A DNA stretch of 64,000 bases from Rhabdophis nuchalis. Taxonomy: Eukaryota; Chordata; Lepidosauria; Squamata; Natricidae. The stretch covers positions 94,965,375 to 95,029,374 of the forward strand of contig CM077644.1 of the NCBI GenBank assembly GCA_039707465.1. Reading direction: 5' to 3'. This document shows positions 23,850 through 36,422 of the stretch, piece by piece. How positions within the stretch are numbered: the first letter of the stretch is position 1; each line of letters opens with the position of its first letter. The translations under genes and the position numbers were made by a program. Under the pieces are notes generated by a model. It had not been told where the DNA came from, did no database searches, and worked only from the letters and a program-made list of their open reading frames with translations.

Positions 23850-24345
23850 ATAATAATAATAATAATAATAAATTTAATTTGTAGATCACTCCCTCTCCCC
23901 AAAGGGACTCGGGGCGGTTCACAGGGGAATTAAAAACGTACAAACATAGATACATCATAAATATATAAAATCAAATTAAACAATTATCCCTGCGCTAAAA
24001 AACCTAAAATCCTAAAAACTAAGCCCCTTAAAAACCCAATTAAAACAATTTAGATGTTCAGACTAAAAAGGCTGGAAAGTAGGTTAGGCCAGGCTGGCCT
24101 ATTGGAAGAGATAAGTCTTGAGTTTTGTCGGAAGGCGCGGAGGTCCGTGATTGTTCTGAGGTCGGGGGGGTAGGTCGTTCCATAGAGCTAGGCCCGCCAC
24201 AGAGAAGGCCCTTCCCCTGGGCGTCGCCCACTGGCATTGCCTAGTGGACGGCACCCGGAGAAGTCCCTCTCTGTGGGAGCGAATCGGTCGAAGGGATGTA
24301 TGGGGTAGGATGCGATCTCGCAGATAGCTAGGTCCCGTGCCATTT
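23850..24345 (-). mobile_element. L2-like LINE 3' end with (AAT)n tail
   Basis: A TAA run at 23850-23870 joins CTCTCCCCAAAGGGACTCGG and the minus-strand ORF2 C-terminal blocks (SYLRDRILPHTSLRPIRSHR; ALWNDLPPRP). Truncated at the MARGL/GPSY segment. Confidence 0.9.
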
Positions 24346-26267
24346 CTGGTCAATGTTTTTAAAAAGCTATTTCCTTCTATTTGAATACCTCTTCCCTGGC
24401 CAGGGGATATTTTGGAGAAATGAAGATATCAATAAAAGGTGCAAGTGGGGATGGAGAAATGAGAGGTTTGAAAGGGAAAAAGAGAGTGGACTAGTTTTTA
24501 AAAATCGCAGTAAGAGTGTCAAGTTTTATTGGGAGATTCCAGAGGACCATTTGTCCTAGATCTCTCAACTCTGGAAATATCCTGTCAGCAAATTGCTCCA
24601 ATAATGCCTTACTATGTTATTTATCAGAAACTCAGTTCTTGCTATGAGGGTAACTAATGGCATACATCCCACAAAAGTGATATTTGGCAAAGGTTTGTGA
24701 CTACACCTGCATAGAAGCAAGAATCCATACATACAAATTCCAGATGGCTCAAAGTGATAACTCCCTTCCCCCCATGGCTAATGTCTTGTTCATTGTAACA
24801 TAGCTGTGAGTCAGAGGAACATGGGAGTTTCATTTCAAAATGGCTTGTAGTGCAAAAGATGGTGTCCATTACCCATCCATTGTGTTTTGCTCAGCATCTG
24901 CACACCTCTGTTTTCAGCAACCTCTGTTAGATGGGAAGGCAGGAAGCCGCCCAGAGTTGCCCTGTGATAGGATGGGGGGAAAGGAAGGAAGGAAGGAAGG
25001 AAGGAAGGAAGGAAGGAAGGAAGGAAGGAAGGAAGGAAGGAAGGAAGGAAGGAAGGAAGACACACACGCACACAAAGAGAGAGAGTGACTTGTGAAATAG
25101 TTACTCTTCTTAGAAACAGAAAGTACACCTGATCTCCCAAAATCATATGGTTTAATTATATTTGAGAATGAAAAGCTGCAAAATCAATTTACAGGTTCTT
25201 AGCTCTGCAAGTGAGGCCTCTCAATAGTGTTGGAGAGCTGTTCTGGATATCGTATTAAAGGTTTTTAGTCAGCTAAGTTTCCATAAAAATATAATAAATA
25301 AGAGGAATAATATAAAAAGAGGGATTAAGCATTTGCTTTTTTCCCCCTCTTTCCTTCTTTCCTCTCCAGCTGTCTCCTAACCACACATCTTCTCCTCCCC
25401 ATGGCTCTCTCCTCTTCCCAACCCTACCATTAGGCAGAATGAGTCTCAGGCAGCTGATTTGGGATGTCACAAAAAAGCAGCAATTTTCCAGTTATTTAAT
25501 GTGTTGTTATTGTGTTTTTCCATCCCCAGGTGCCAAAGTAATTTGACCAGCCTCAATTATTATGCTTCCACCTACTCCATTGGCAAGGACAAAGTAGCAA
25601 TGCATGATAATGCAACTGATTTAAGGCCTCCATGTAACCGGAGGGTAGATTGAAATCTATGGGAAGCAATAGAATTTTTACTCAAATACTATTATGAAAA
25701 AAATATTCTCCTTTTCTCTCTATTTCCTCCCATCTGATCCTGTTTTTCTTATGTATGTTATGTTTAAAGGCAAATACTACTGTAAACCATCCGCAAAACC
25801 TTTTATGCAAGGAGCTGTATACAATGCTTTAAATAAAGGGAATGTGTTTATATATAGGCCAATTATGTCGAAACACTTTGTGCATGCCTAGACCAGGTTG
25901 CACAATGCAAAACTAAGCACAATTCTTTGCAAAGATTGTGTGGCATGGCTTTGCTGAGCCATGAACTGTAGAATCTTTGTGGCAGCCAACCGCAAGTCCT
26001 GCTAGCTCGATCAAAGAGTCCTTCAGAAGATTCTTCCCTGAATAATTTCAAGGTTGTCACAGTTTATAAAAGAAGAAATCTTGGAGGCTGAAAAGGGGCA
26101 ATCTATCCAATAATCAGATGCAGAAGCCACTGAGAGTCAGTGGAAGTTAAGCAGCAGTGGGAGTCAATGGGAGTTAAGGGGCATCTAAGTTGAAATAAAG
26201 AAATTAATGAAATTAGTGAAACTTTTCTTCTTGAAAGAGTTCCAAATACTGCCCAATTGTTTATACT
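24346..26267. other. Noncoding DNA with a GGAA microsatellite
   Basis: No gene recognised. Contains (GGAA)n at 24979-25058, an (AC)n/(AG)n stretch after it, and pyrimidine-rich sequence near 25335-25420. Open frames through the GGAA tract are artefacts. Confidence 0.5.
24979..25058 (+). repeat. (GGAA)n microsatellite, about 20 units
   Basis: A pure GGAA run. GGAA repeats can bind ETS factors, but nothing here shows such a role. Confidence 0.97.
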
Positions 26268-26496
26268 AGCAATAGAAATAGCACTTAGACTTATATACTG
26301 CTCCAGACTTCACAGTCCTCTCTAAGCGGTTTACAGAGTCAGCTTATTGTCCCCCCAACAATCTGGGTACTCATTTTATCAACCTCAGAAGGATGGAAGG
26401 CCGAGTCAACCTTGAGCCAGTCAGGACTGAACTGCTGGCAGTCGGCAGAAATAGCCTGCAATACTGTATTCCAACCACTGTGCCACCATGGCTCTT
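26268..26496 (-). mobile_element. MIR-like tRNA/CORE SINE
   Basis: On the minus strand: head AGCCATGGTGGCACAGTGG (A box), core GCCTTCCATCCTTCTGAGG, and an L2-like end GTATATAAGTCTAAGTGCT. Near full length. Confidence 0.88.
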
Positions 26497-26540
26497 AAGT
26501 TTTCCTGCCTGGAAATAAGTCACTATTATCAAGTTAAACT

Positions 26541-26700
26541 CAACAATGTTTATTTTATTTATTTATTATTAAATATGTATGCCACCAAGAGGTGACCCTA
26601 AGTGGCTTACAGCCAAATTAAGATAAAATGTTGAAATATTAAAATAATAAATATTAAAAATGATTTAAAATCATTGAAGATGGGGAGGAAGGGAGCAAAA
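26541..26700 (-). mobile_element. L2-like 3' end
   Basis: ATTTATT repeats followed by CCACCAAGAGGTGACCCTAA and GTGGCTTACAGCC, a diverged LINE 3' terminus. Confidence 0.55.
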
Positions 26701-26789
26701 TGCACGCAGGGTGGAGGTGGAGACTTATCTCCATTAATCACTTCCAGAATGACTTCTCATTCTGATTCAGTCTTCTCACCGTTCCTATC

Positions 26790-27092
26790 ACCCATTTCTT
26801 CCCACTTATGACTGCAGGAGTATAACTTTGCTGCTTGTATCTTTACGATTTATATTGATGTTGATTGTTTCCTGATTGCTTATTCATACCCTATGACTAT
26901 CATTAAGTGTTGTACCTTACGATTGTTGATGATTGTATCTTGTCTTTTTATGTACACTGAGAGTATGTGCACCAAAGACAAATTCCTTGTGTGTCCAATC
27001 ACACTTGGCCAATAAAGAATTCTGTTCTGTTCTGTTCTGTTCTGTTCTATTCTATTCTATTCTATTCTATTCTATTCTATTCTATTCTCTAT
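26790..27092 (+). mobile_element. Retroelement 3' end with (TTCTG/TTCTA)n tail
   Basis: The segment ends GACAAATTCCTTGTGTGTCC, then CACTTGGCCAATAAAG, then a pentanucleotide array at 27018-27088 that changes from TTCTG to TTCTA. It is an abundant snake retroelement end by recollection. Pentanucleotide tails of this type are reported for CR1/L3-type elements in snakes. The clade is not certain. Confidence 0.6.
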
Positions 27093-29271
27093 TCTAAAAT
27101 GCTATGCAGCGGGCAGCATTCCATGCTAGATCCAATAAAGCAATTGCATTGCAATATTGTAGGAGTCAACATACTACTTACATCCTGAAATACATCTTTT
27201 TTTTCAGGTCAAGGGTGGCAGCAACAATGGAGAAAGGAAATTAAAGGAAGATCATCAGTACAGGCTGGCTTAGATCCACAGAGAGATTACTCTTCAGTTA
27301 TAATGAGATGTGTGACAGATCTGTCCGGGAGGAAACTTTTTTTAATCAGTGCAACACACACACCCCTCACCCCCACCCCGTCTTTCAAGAGAGGCTATCA
27401 AACGCAATTAATTGGAGGCCCATAATCCCAACAATCTCTTCATTGTAGCCTGGTAAAAGCTTGGAAACAGGGCTTGCTTCTCAATGGGGGAAGCTTATTT
27501 AAAACTCGTGTTGCCCTTTTTTATGGCTGCCGGCTGCCATCATGGATGACAGCTTGTCTGGATGCACAGAGAATTCCAGGACAGGTGGCAAGACGACACC
27601 TCAACTTTCAGCTAAGGAAACACACAGCCCTGCCGCCACTATCCAAGAAAGAAGATTGGAAGCTTTGGGCAATTTAATCAGAGGGGGCTTTACATTGTGG
27701 CTTTGCAATTAAACACAGAGTACTCATCCAGTTGTAATTCACTGCATCACTCGTGCACCAGCCTGTCCTGCAGACAAAAGCTGTCGGGTGCCTAAGAGTG
27801 AAGAAATAGGAAAGGATAATGTTCTAGGGGGTCTGGAGGTCTATGTAATGCTTTACGGTGCTGAAAATACCCTTGAGACCTGTTCTGCTATCTTGTAATT
27901 ATGCACACATCGTCTGATTTATGTTCCATGTCTCCCAGCAGTACCGGCATGCTCTCTGCTTCCTTGGCCTATTTGTGCATAAAATACTTGGTGCCATAAT
28001 GTCGTAAAATAGGGTAGAGGCTCATTGCGCGAGTTACTATCAGATTCATGTGAGCAAAGGGTATAATAATCTAATGATCCTTTTCAGCTAGGATAAATAT
28101 GCACAATTTTGCCTTCAACGCGACGCCACTGTGAAGCCTTTCCCGCTGACGCCTTTGAGAAATGTCACTTTGGGATGATAGATCTTTAATTCACCCACCT
28201 CCTTCACGTGAAGATTATAGGTTTGGAACGAAGAAATAAAGAAACAAAGAAGTTGGAAGGCTCATGCATGTGCATAGATGTCCATTATTCTATATCAAGC
28301 CACAGAGTGTGTTGCCCTTGGTTTTGAAGAACAGGGACTAGCTCACACCTTACAAAAGGGTTGTTAAGTACTCTGCTATAAAAATGCTACTGGAACTAAG
28401 AGCATGAATATGTGAAGTGAGTCTCTGAAGGGATATAACTGCATGCCGAAGAAAACAACAGTAGGGTAAAGTGCAAGTATTATCTTCAAAATCCATTCCT
28501 GGTATCAGCAAAGATTTTCATTTGTATGCCATGTTCCTGAAAGTGCGTAGATCCTTGAGAAACTATAACAAGAAGTCCTTTCAGACCTTCTCACTTAGAG
28601 CTAGAAATTATAGGAGTAGTCTTTATATTAGCACCTAAATGTCAATCTCATTTCCACCTCTGTAGCCTGAAAATAGCACTAAATAACTGTGGAAAATAAT
28701 TATTTGCTCTGAAGTTAGAATGGGGAGGTGTTGTTGTTTTTTAAAAAATTCCACACTTAACGCTTTCTAGGTTGTTAGATTACAATTCCTATTTTTTGCA
28801 GTCACTGGTCAAACTGGCTGATTAGGATGGGAGCTATAGTCTAACACTTATTTTTAGGTGTCTCCATACCGAAAAAGGATCTATGCTGTTTTTCCAGCTG
28901 GTCTCTACATAACTCGAAACCAGAACGTATTGATTTCAGACTATTTCACTCATACTGAAAACTTCACAGCTAAGTTAAGTTCCACTGGTGCCAGTTGAAC
29001 TTCAGTGAAAGTAAATTAACTCAGTCTTCTCTGCTTTCAGTTGCCAATAGAATGGAGCAGAATATCTTGTCAATTGGGAGAAATTAAACAACACATTCAA
29101 AGGTTACATGAAACTTCCCTCTTCTCAGAGTGAAGAATGATTAAACATTGAGATACAATATACAAGTAAACTAGAGAAAAGTATTCCAAAGTTAAAGAGC
29201 TATCATTGAAAAAGTCTGCTTTGAGGTATTTTCAAGTTGTACCTCAGCATGGGAGAACTATCTCAGAAGAT
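27093..29271. other. Unique noncoding DNA; candidate conserved block
   Basis: 27380-28220 is nearly 850 bases without any recognisable repeat, balanced in composition, with TTTAATTC/AATTAATTGG motifs and CpGs retained (GCGCGAG, CGCGACGCC). It has no long open frame. Compared with the repeat-dense surroundings it is a good candidate for constrained noncoding sequence. 28770-28870 looks like an old palindromic hAT remnant (GTTAGATTACAATTCCTATT against GCTATAGTCTAAC). Confidence 0.4.
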
Positions 29272-29521
29272 CAGAGGGGCTATTCAGCCAGTTCTGGAGA
29301 ACCAGTAGCGGAAATTTTGAGTAATTCGGAGAACCAGCAAATAGGTTGACCCCGCTCCTGCCACCTCCCAGCTGATCTTCTTTTGTTGCCCTGAACAGAG
29401 AACGGAGCTGGAAAGCAGGTTAGTGGGATGGGGATGGAATGGGGATTTTGCCGTATCCTTCCCCTGCCATATCCACAAAGCCACGCCCAGAGAACTGGTA
29501 ATAAAATTTTGAATCCCACTG
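29272..29521. mobile_element. hAT MITE (AGTTCTGGAGAACCAGTAG family)
   Basis: Perfect 8-bp target duplication CAGAAGAT at 29264-29271 and 29522-29529. The left end CAGAGGGGCTATTCAGC and right end GAATCCCACTG match the copies at 47373 and 57912. Contains CAGTTCTGGAGAACCAGTAG and GCCACGCCCAGAGAACTGG. No transposase. Confidence 0.88.
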
Positions 29522-29664
29522 CAGAAGATGATATCAGGGTGTGGAATCCATTCCTTATTTCCTGTGGTATCAGCAAGCCCTGAAGATCTTATACTAGTAT
29601 CTTGAATCCTGATCAAAAGCAAACGGTAGACAGTAAAGATCAGAAAGTACCGATGTGTTCATAT

Positions 29665-29862
29665 CACCCAGTTGTCCCAAAGGTGCTTTTCCAAGAGACA
29701 ACTAGGCTTTCTTTGTTTTTCCTTGAAGATGTTTCGCTTCTCATCCAAGAATCTTCCTCAGTTCTGACTTAATTGAAGAAACTTCTCGGATGACAAATGA
29801 AATATCTTCAAGGAAAAACAAAGAAAGTCCAGTTGCCTCATGAAAAAGCCCCTTTGGGGCAG
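29665..29862. mobile_element. Inverted pair of Penelope-like element termini
   Basis: Two arms in opposite orientation share TTTCTTTGTTTTTCCTTGAA and its complement CAAGGAAAAACAAAGAAAG. Each arm has a hammerhead-like core: on the minus strand CTGAGGA ... GAGAAGCGAAACATC, and on the plus strand TTGAAGAAACTTCTCGGATG ... GAAATATC. Penelope-like retroelements are known to carry minimal hammerheads in their terminal repeats. Both copies are decayed. Confidence 0.6.
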
Positions 29863-31524
29863 TCATGACCTGGATGATTGAGAATCTCCATAGACGTATC
29901 ACCCAGTTCCAATCAATACTTTTGCTGCATAGTTTTGTAAGAACTGAGTTTCTGAACATTGCAAAAGATAACTGTAGGTATAGTTCCCCTGCAGTAATCT
30001 AAACAAGAAATTACCAAGACACGGTTTATTACAAGCAAGGCAATTTTTATTCAAGTGAGGTTATAGCTGGTGCATCAACCTGAGCTGATGGAATGTCCTT
30101 AGTGTCATATTCTTCTTATTTATTCATTTGTTTATTTACTGCATTCATTTACGTACTGTTTGACCCTCAGATTCTAGGCAGTTTACAGTAACAAGCATGC
30201 AAAAAAAAGAAAAGAAATCATATTGTAAAACATTACCCAAACATCAATCTTCCATAAAATCATGATTATCTAAAATAAGGCTCACTCAAAACCCACATAG
30301 CAAACAAAAATGATGGCCAAGGCCATTGCTAATAGTGAAATAGCCAAAAGGGCAGTAACACAGGAAAAATGTCAAAGATGGATCCAGAACTTCTCCAGCA
30401 GATTAATGAGGCACCACTTGGAAGCGCTACCTTCTTTGCAGTTTTGTTTGACCTTTATTGCTTGCTCCTGAGATTCTTCCTTAAGTGTCTTCGAATCTTT
30501 CTGATACATCCCAAACCATCTAACAGGGCCCTTGGTCCAATTCACAACTACCTTTGACTAAATTACTGCCACTGAATCTAGAGGATGAACTATCCACCGA
30601 CAGTGCTAGTAAAAAGTGGCTATTAATCTCCGACCATCTCTCCTACTTTATTGGGCTTCCCTTGGCATTAGATCTGGTTTGCCAAGTTTCTAGAGAAACA
30701 GCAGCAATAAATTAGGAAACGGTTACACGCAGGAAGATCTGCCACAGAGCACACAATGTGAGGATTTGAAAAAGGAACAAGGCTAAAGTTAGAGGTGAAC
30801 TTTCCCAAAGGACACAACTTATGATCAGGGATGCCTGATGGGTATTACCTGGCAGTTGTGAGAATTTCTCACCCTTGATTCATATGGCTTTACAACATGA
30901 TGGGAGAGTTAATTAGAGCTGTTTTTTTCCTTGTTTGTAGTAATCCAGACTGCAAAAAACATATATCTGCTACACAGTATTTTTGCAGGAGATTTAATAA
31001 AATGGTAAAATGGGATGGAAAGGATCAGTATGCCTCTTATGAAACAATTTATCTCCTTTAGCAGCTTTGTTTTAAAATTATGAATCAATTAACTTTTAAA
31101 GTCTATGAATGAACAGCTGCTAACATATATAACAGGGGTAAAGCAAAGGTTAACTGAGTTATTTAGCACTTGAAGATCATATTGATCACAGCACTGAATG
31201 TTTTAGGTAATAAAGACACAAGGGAGTAACCCTTGTAATGAAAAGATGAAATGGAAAACCATTACATCATCATAATCATCATCATCAATAATCCAGGGGA
31301 TAGTAGAATAGAAGACAAGGAAGTGGAGAAGACAATAAAGTATCAAGCTCTGTAAATGAAAGCACCTGTGGTATTTCGGAAACAATTTCGGAAACAATTC
31401 CATGGCTGCTTTGAATGAAGAATGAAGAAATACAGCAGGTGCTTCCAGAAGAATGGAAAAGACATTCAGCTGACTTTTCTGGAACAGCAATCTAGAAACC
31501 TCCCCTCCATCCCACCCCACCCCA
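29863..31524. other. Unique noncoding DNA
   Basis: A weak L2-like 3' scrap is at about 30115-30195 (ATTT tail, GGCAGTTTACAGTAACAAG). No gene; the open frame at 30369-30557 has no recognisable motif. Confidence 0.45.
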
Positions 31525-31715
31525 CCCAACCTTCACCTCCCAATGATCCTCACCTGATGTTTACCTCCCCATCACAACACTCTCACTTGATGTGATCCAG
31601 ATGAACACTGACACACTGTAAACTCTGCTAAAGATGTTACCTAGCCTGGTAATGAAATGTTCAGTAACAACCCACATGCTCAGAGAATGGATCTCCACCT
31701 TCAGTCTAGAAATAA
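31525..31715 (+). mobile_element. Penelope-like element 3' terminus
   Basis: CACCTCCCAATGATCCTCAC through GCTAAAGATGTTACCTAGCC, TGGTAATGAAATGTTCAG and CTCCACCTTCAGTC parallels the end of the element at 44503-45650. It contains a decayed hammerhead-like motif: CTAAAGA, a GTTACC/GGTAAT stem and GAAA. Confidence 0.65.
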
Positions 31716-33049
31716 ATCAAGAAATTATTCTGAGCTAGTACTCTGAACTTCATCCGGCCTGTAATGAAGAATAAAAGTCTAAACCCTCACTAGTGAAATA
31801 CGTTGTCCCAACACAAATTCAGAAGTCACAGCTGTTGGGGAGGGGGAGCAGTGAAAACCAAAGCAGCAGATCTGGATAATATCTGAAGCAAGCAAATATT
31901 TGTTTTCTATGAAGCCAAAGGAAAAATTGGGGACAATTGGTGACCAATCTAGTTTTCAAAATGTTTAACAGCGCTGCACACTTGGGGAGTGGGAACATCT
32001 TCTCATTGTCAAGAAACTTTTAAACTTCAGAATTTGCATATAAAAGCAAGTGCAAAACCTCCAGCTAGAAGTGCATTCTGCCCTTAGCACAACTTTCAGT
32101 TGACTGACATTTGAAATATAGTGCCTTTATTGCCTGCTGAAGCTATATCTCTCAAAGAACTCAGAGGAAAATTCCTTACAAACTACAGAAATTTAACTCT
32201 TTAAAGTTATTTAAAAGAAAGAAAGGGAGGGGAAATCAGGGATTATTGCACTGTTCACGGCCAAGCAAGAAAATAATGCATAGAGTTTTACCTACATTAT
32301 TGTTAGATGAAGTGCCAATCAAAAATGCAACCTTTGCTGTTCAGAGTTTAGAAGTTCCTACCAGAGGCTCAAATGGCTGGGAGATTAGCCAGAAATCTGA
32401 CAGAAAAATTCCCTGAGAGAAAAGCATGGCTGCTAGGAGATAAAGACCGAGGAACCCTTTGAGAATTTCTTGAAATTCAGATGAAAGAAAACTGAGGGCC
32501 TGAAAATGAAATATGGGAATAGCATCCAGGTAACTTTTAAGAGAGGCAATAGCAAAACTATTATGCGCCTGGATGGCTACAACATCAGTAGTCCAGGAAG
32601 CAGTGTAGCAGATCTGAAACATTATGTAGGCATGTCAACGTGGCAACTTTGTGTTCAACCGGGCTACGCCAAGCATTAAAGACAGGCCTTGCTTCCGCAT
32701 TGCTTTGAGTGAAGCAACATGATCCCTGTATTTCAAGATGCCACGTGGCGTCTCTTGGCATCCCTTCTGGGACCTCCTTGGCAGACACTGTAGTCAGAAA
32801 AGGCTTTTGACTATGCAGAAGAATTTTCAAGTTCTTGGACAAGGCAGAGTGAAAACAAAATGGCTCACGCACCCCATGGAGATTTAGGGTCAGGGTTATG
32901 TGATCCTTAATTGTTTAGGATCCTTCTTGGAGGTAGAAAGAATAAACAAGGGGCCATAGCAACAGTAAGCAATAATTTAACGAAAAAGTATATATTCATA
33001 TGTAAGACTGTTTCCAGAAAGGTTTATCTATTTGTTAGATTTTAATCAA
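31716..33049. other. Unique noncoding DNA
   Basis: No gene or repeat I can support. Two minus-strand open frames of about 95 codons (32341-32872) show no motif, no splice context and no family resemblance. Confidence 0.45.
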
Positions 33050-33500
33050 GAACTTGAGATGGCACAGATAGTGGCCCCTTCTATTTTTCCTCACAACAAC
33101 CATATGGTTGGGTAAATTAGGGTGAGAGAATGTCATTGTCCCAGTGGTGGGTTCCAGATCCCATTCCAGCGTGCACATGCATCTTACTTACCTGCGACGC
33201 TTCCGCAAGTCTCCACGATGCTCCAGCTGCTTGCCGGAGCATTGCACAGGTGCTGTACGCACCAATGCACGTGCACGGAAGTGCCAAAAGCATAAAGGGC
33301 AGGTAAGGAGCGAGGGTGGGCGGGTGGGCCCTCCGGAACACCGTACCAGAATGGTATCCGGTGCTCTGGGCAGGCTCCGGTATGCCCGTACTAGGGCATA
33401 CCGCCTGCAACCCACCACTGCATTGGCCCAAAGTCACCCTGTTAGCTTTCATGGCTTAGGTTGGATTAGAACCTGCATCTGACCATTATTGCACCAAAAC
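33050..33500 (-). mobile_element. tRNA-derived SINE split by a hAT
   Basis: The two parts (33050-33141 and 33429-33500) match the SINE at 12655: CTCACAACAACCATATGG and CCAAAGTCACCCTGTTAGCT with GGATTAGAACCTGC. The hAT at 33142-33420 separates them. Confidence 0.65.
33142..33420. mobile_element. hAT MITE with CAGTGGTGGGTT termini
   Basis: Ends are CAGTGGTGGGTTCC and GCAACCCACCACTG, 12-base perfect inverted repeats. 8-bp duplications CATTGTCC and CATTGGCC flank it. The CpG-rich body has GGTATGCCCGTACTAGGGC. Overlapping reading frames on both strands (76-112 codons) are spurious. Confidence 0.9.
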
Positions 33501-34011
33501 CTAAGGGGCTAATATTTTTTGATGAGGTTCAGTAGGGTTGATCTGACATGTTCCATGTACCTGCCCCAAAAACAAGCTTTTTCCTCACAGGGAAAAAAAA
33601 GGTAATATTCTATAGTTATTAGGATCCTTTAAAAATATCACACCTAGCCAAAGTGGCTTTGACTGTGTCTCTAGGAAGAGATGTTTATTTTCAGGTTTGG
33701 TGAATTCTGTTGTGAGATTATTTGATCTGCACCTCCCAAATCCATATGCAAATCAGAAGAGAATTATTCACTTGAATTTGCATTTCTTTGAATGTTTTGA
33801 TGGAACTCTCAAACATACCAAAATTGGTCTTAAAGTATGCATTTTAAAGTGTGTATTTTAAGACAGTACCTAAATACTTTTTCCTCCTCCTAGATTTTTA
33901 CATACGTGCAGAAATAAAATAGAATAGATTTACAAATAAATAAATTAATCTGACACCCTGGATCTGTTTATTTCTATCTCCAAGTCTAATTAATTCACAA
34001 CCACCACTACC

Positions 34012-34056
<45 letters not shown>

Positions 34057-36422
34057 ACCTGCCTCATTAACTTGTTTTTTATCCAGGTGAAAAAATTGGC
34101 CAGAACTTGTCCAAGCAATCTCTTCATAAACTTTGTAACCGATATGTGCTCTGTCATCACAGACTCCTGTTAGAACCAATACAACCTGTGAAAACACTTG
34201 TTTTAAGTTTAACACAAAAAGCAGGTCAGCATGTAACCCAACTCTGGTTAAAAATCTGTTTTTCTAAGATATGGGATATTGCGGAGATAATATTGAACTC
34301 ATAGATTTTATCTACAGAACACACTGTATCTTTTGGATATTACACTTTTGATCCCATGAGTTGGTCTGTTGCAATTGTCTTTGCTAAATTGAAATTAAGT
34401 CTCAGGTGGCATAACAGAGCTCAGTTTTAAAGGAAGCATTCAAAGCATTGGACTGGAAATATAATGTGTGAACCTGAAAAAATCAGCAGCAGGTAAAAAT
34501 CCTCCCAATTTGTTCATTATAATACATTTCTCAATCAGTAACCAGAATCAAGCAAAGTAATTTGTGTGAGAAACAAAACAAAACTGGAGGATTATATTAA
34601 CTCAGATTTATTTATTTTTTTGAACAACTACTCTGGGAGAGTGTTGAAAAGGGTAGGCTGCATTTGAACAAAGACAAAATGTAAAAGTTTGTTTCTACAA
34701 TTCAAGCAGCATTTATCTTTCAAAATATATTGTGCACAATAGCAAAGACTTTTGCAAAGAATTGACAAAGCCAAAGAAAATTGTGATTGTACATGTTAAG
34801 GGAAGGATCTTTAGAAAGGAATCAGAATATGTTAAGGAGAAGGCAATAAATGAAAGACACAGCAAGAAAGACCAAAAGGCAATATATCACCAGAATTAAT
34901 AATAATATCTCAAAATCCTAGGCAATGTCACCCTTTTCTTTCTTTCTTTTTCTTTTCAACTTCTCTGTAGTACTGCAGAGCTAAATCTGCAATCAGCATA
35001 ATCTATATTTTCAGGACTTTTACATTTTAACAGACACCACGAAGCAAGTCAAACACCAGCAAGGAAACATTCTTTCAGGTTGACTTTAATGGCTAAAGGA
35101 GCAAACTGAACAGAAGGCACTTCACATAAAATGTTAATTCTTTAAATAAATGCAAGTGATTGAAAATGGGCTTTCTAAAGTTGAACTTGATTCGTCCATA
35201 AATGTGCTGCTTTGGTAATAACATTGGCAGCGCAAAAATGAATCACATTTAAAATGGCTTAATTTGCCAAATCGGAACAAGATTTAAAACTATAGAGCAC
35301 TGCAAATAGTCCTTTGGGAACGAGTCTGCTGGTTTGCAGGGAAGCAATTGTTGCTGGGGAAAATAAGGAGTAAGCAGATAAAGAAGAATGGTGCATGGAC
35401 AATTTTAACTGAGCCATGAAAAATTGGGAAATTTATGGGCTAAAGCTACTTCCAGGTCCACATAGAGAACTCCCAAAGGTCACATAATACATTAGCGCTG
35501 AGTAATTGGCCCAACCAGTGGTAAATGTGACATATCTTCATGCCTCTTTAGCTTTCTGCCAACGTTCATTCTTGCCCCTAACTTAAGGCTAGCTTCTTTC
35601 TCGGAACCCACAGCTCTAAAAAACCAATGTCTCACATTGCAATGTGAGGAGATCTGAAGACATAAATAGGCAGAAGTATAGGCAAACAGAAACAATTCTC
35701 TATTGGGATGGAGAGTTACACTGGAGAAAGTGGGAATTACAGCTGTCCACCAATTCTGCATGAATCTCGGACCTCACGTGAATCCAAGCAATTCCAGTTA
35801 CAATCATTTTTAGCTCACTCAAAACACTGATTTAACAATGCCATTATTGAATAAGGAGAATTAGAATTATTTATGTGTCAGCACACAACATATGTACAAT
35901 GAGATTGTTTGAGTTCCCTCAGTGCACCCTGCCCCAACATAATACAACTCACAGTGAAGACAGAAAATCCCTAACCCAATAAATCATATTAACAAACCCC
36001 CAGTCCTATTGCACCCAGTGTGAACATGTTACACATTGTGCTGGCCCTGCAAGTCCATCGTACAACATAGTTATGATGTTATTTGGCATTCAGGAGCCTG
36101 ACAGCCCATGGATAGAAACTGTTCTTCATCCTGTTTGTGCGGTTGGCTATGCTTCTATATCTTCTTCCCGATGGTAGGAGGGTAAAGTCGTCCCATCCAG
36201 GGTGTCAATCGTCCCTGAGGAGATAACTCAAGAGAGTAGAGAGCAGAAAGTTCTATTTATTGCGATCCATCCTGGTTTCCTTCATCTGATAACAGGAGTA
36301 CATACCCCACCCATTTCACCCAGTTGACTATCAATACCAAGAACAGACTAGGTCAGACAGAAAACAGATCCAATCATTAACGATCATCATTTTTGCTTGC
36401 ATCACAAATGAGGTAATCGGAG
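33501..36422. other. Unique noncoding DNA with small repeats
   Basis: (TC)n(AC)n at 34011-34058. 35050-35340 is repeat-free and of even composition, a possible conserved element. 36080-36185 (GGCATTCAGGAGCCTGACAG...CCCGATGGTAGGAGGG) looks like part of an old vertebrate repeat family that I cannot name with certainty. No gene. Confidence 0.4.

Noticed and set aside
24979..25058. CRISPR-like regular array
   Set aside because: Pure tetranucleotide microsatellite without spacers; the eukaryotic context also excludes it.
32341..32872. Two adjacent minus-strand frames of about 95 codons
   Set aside because: No motif, no conserved splice signals, different frames and ordinary noncoding composition; considered as possible exons but unsupported.
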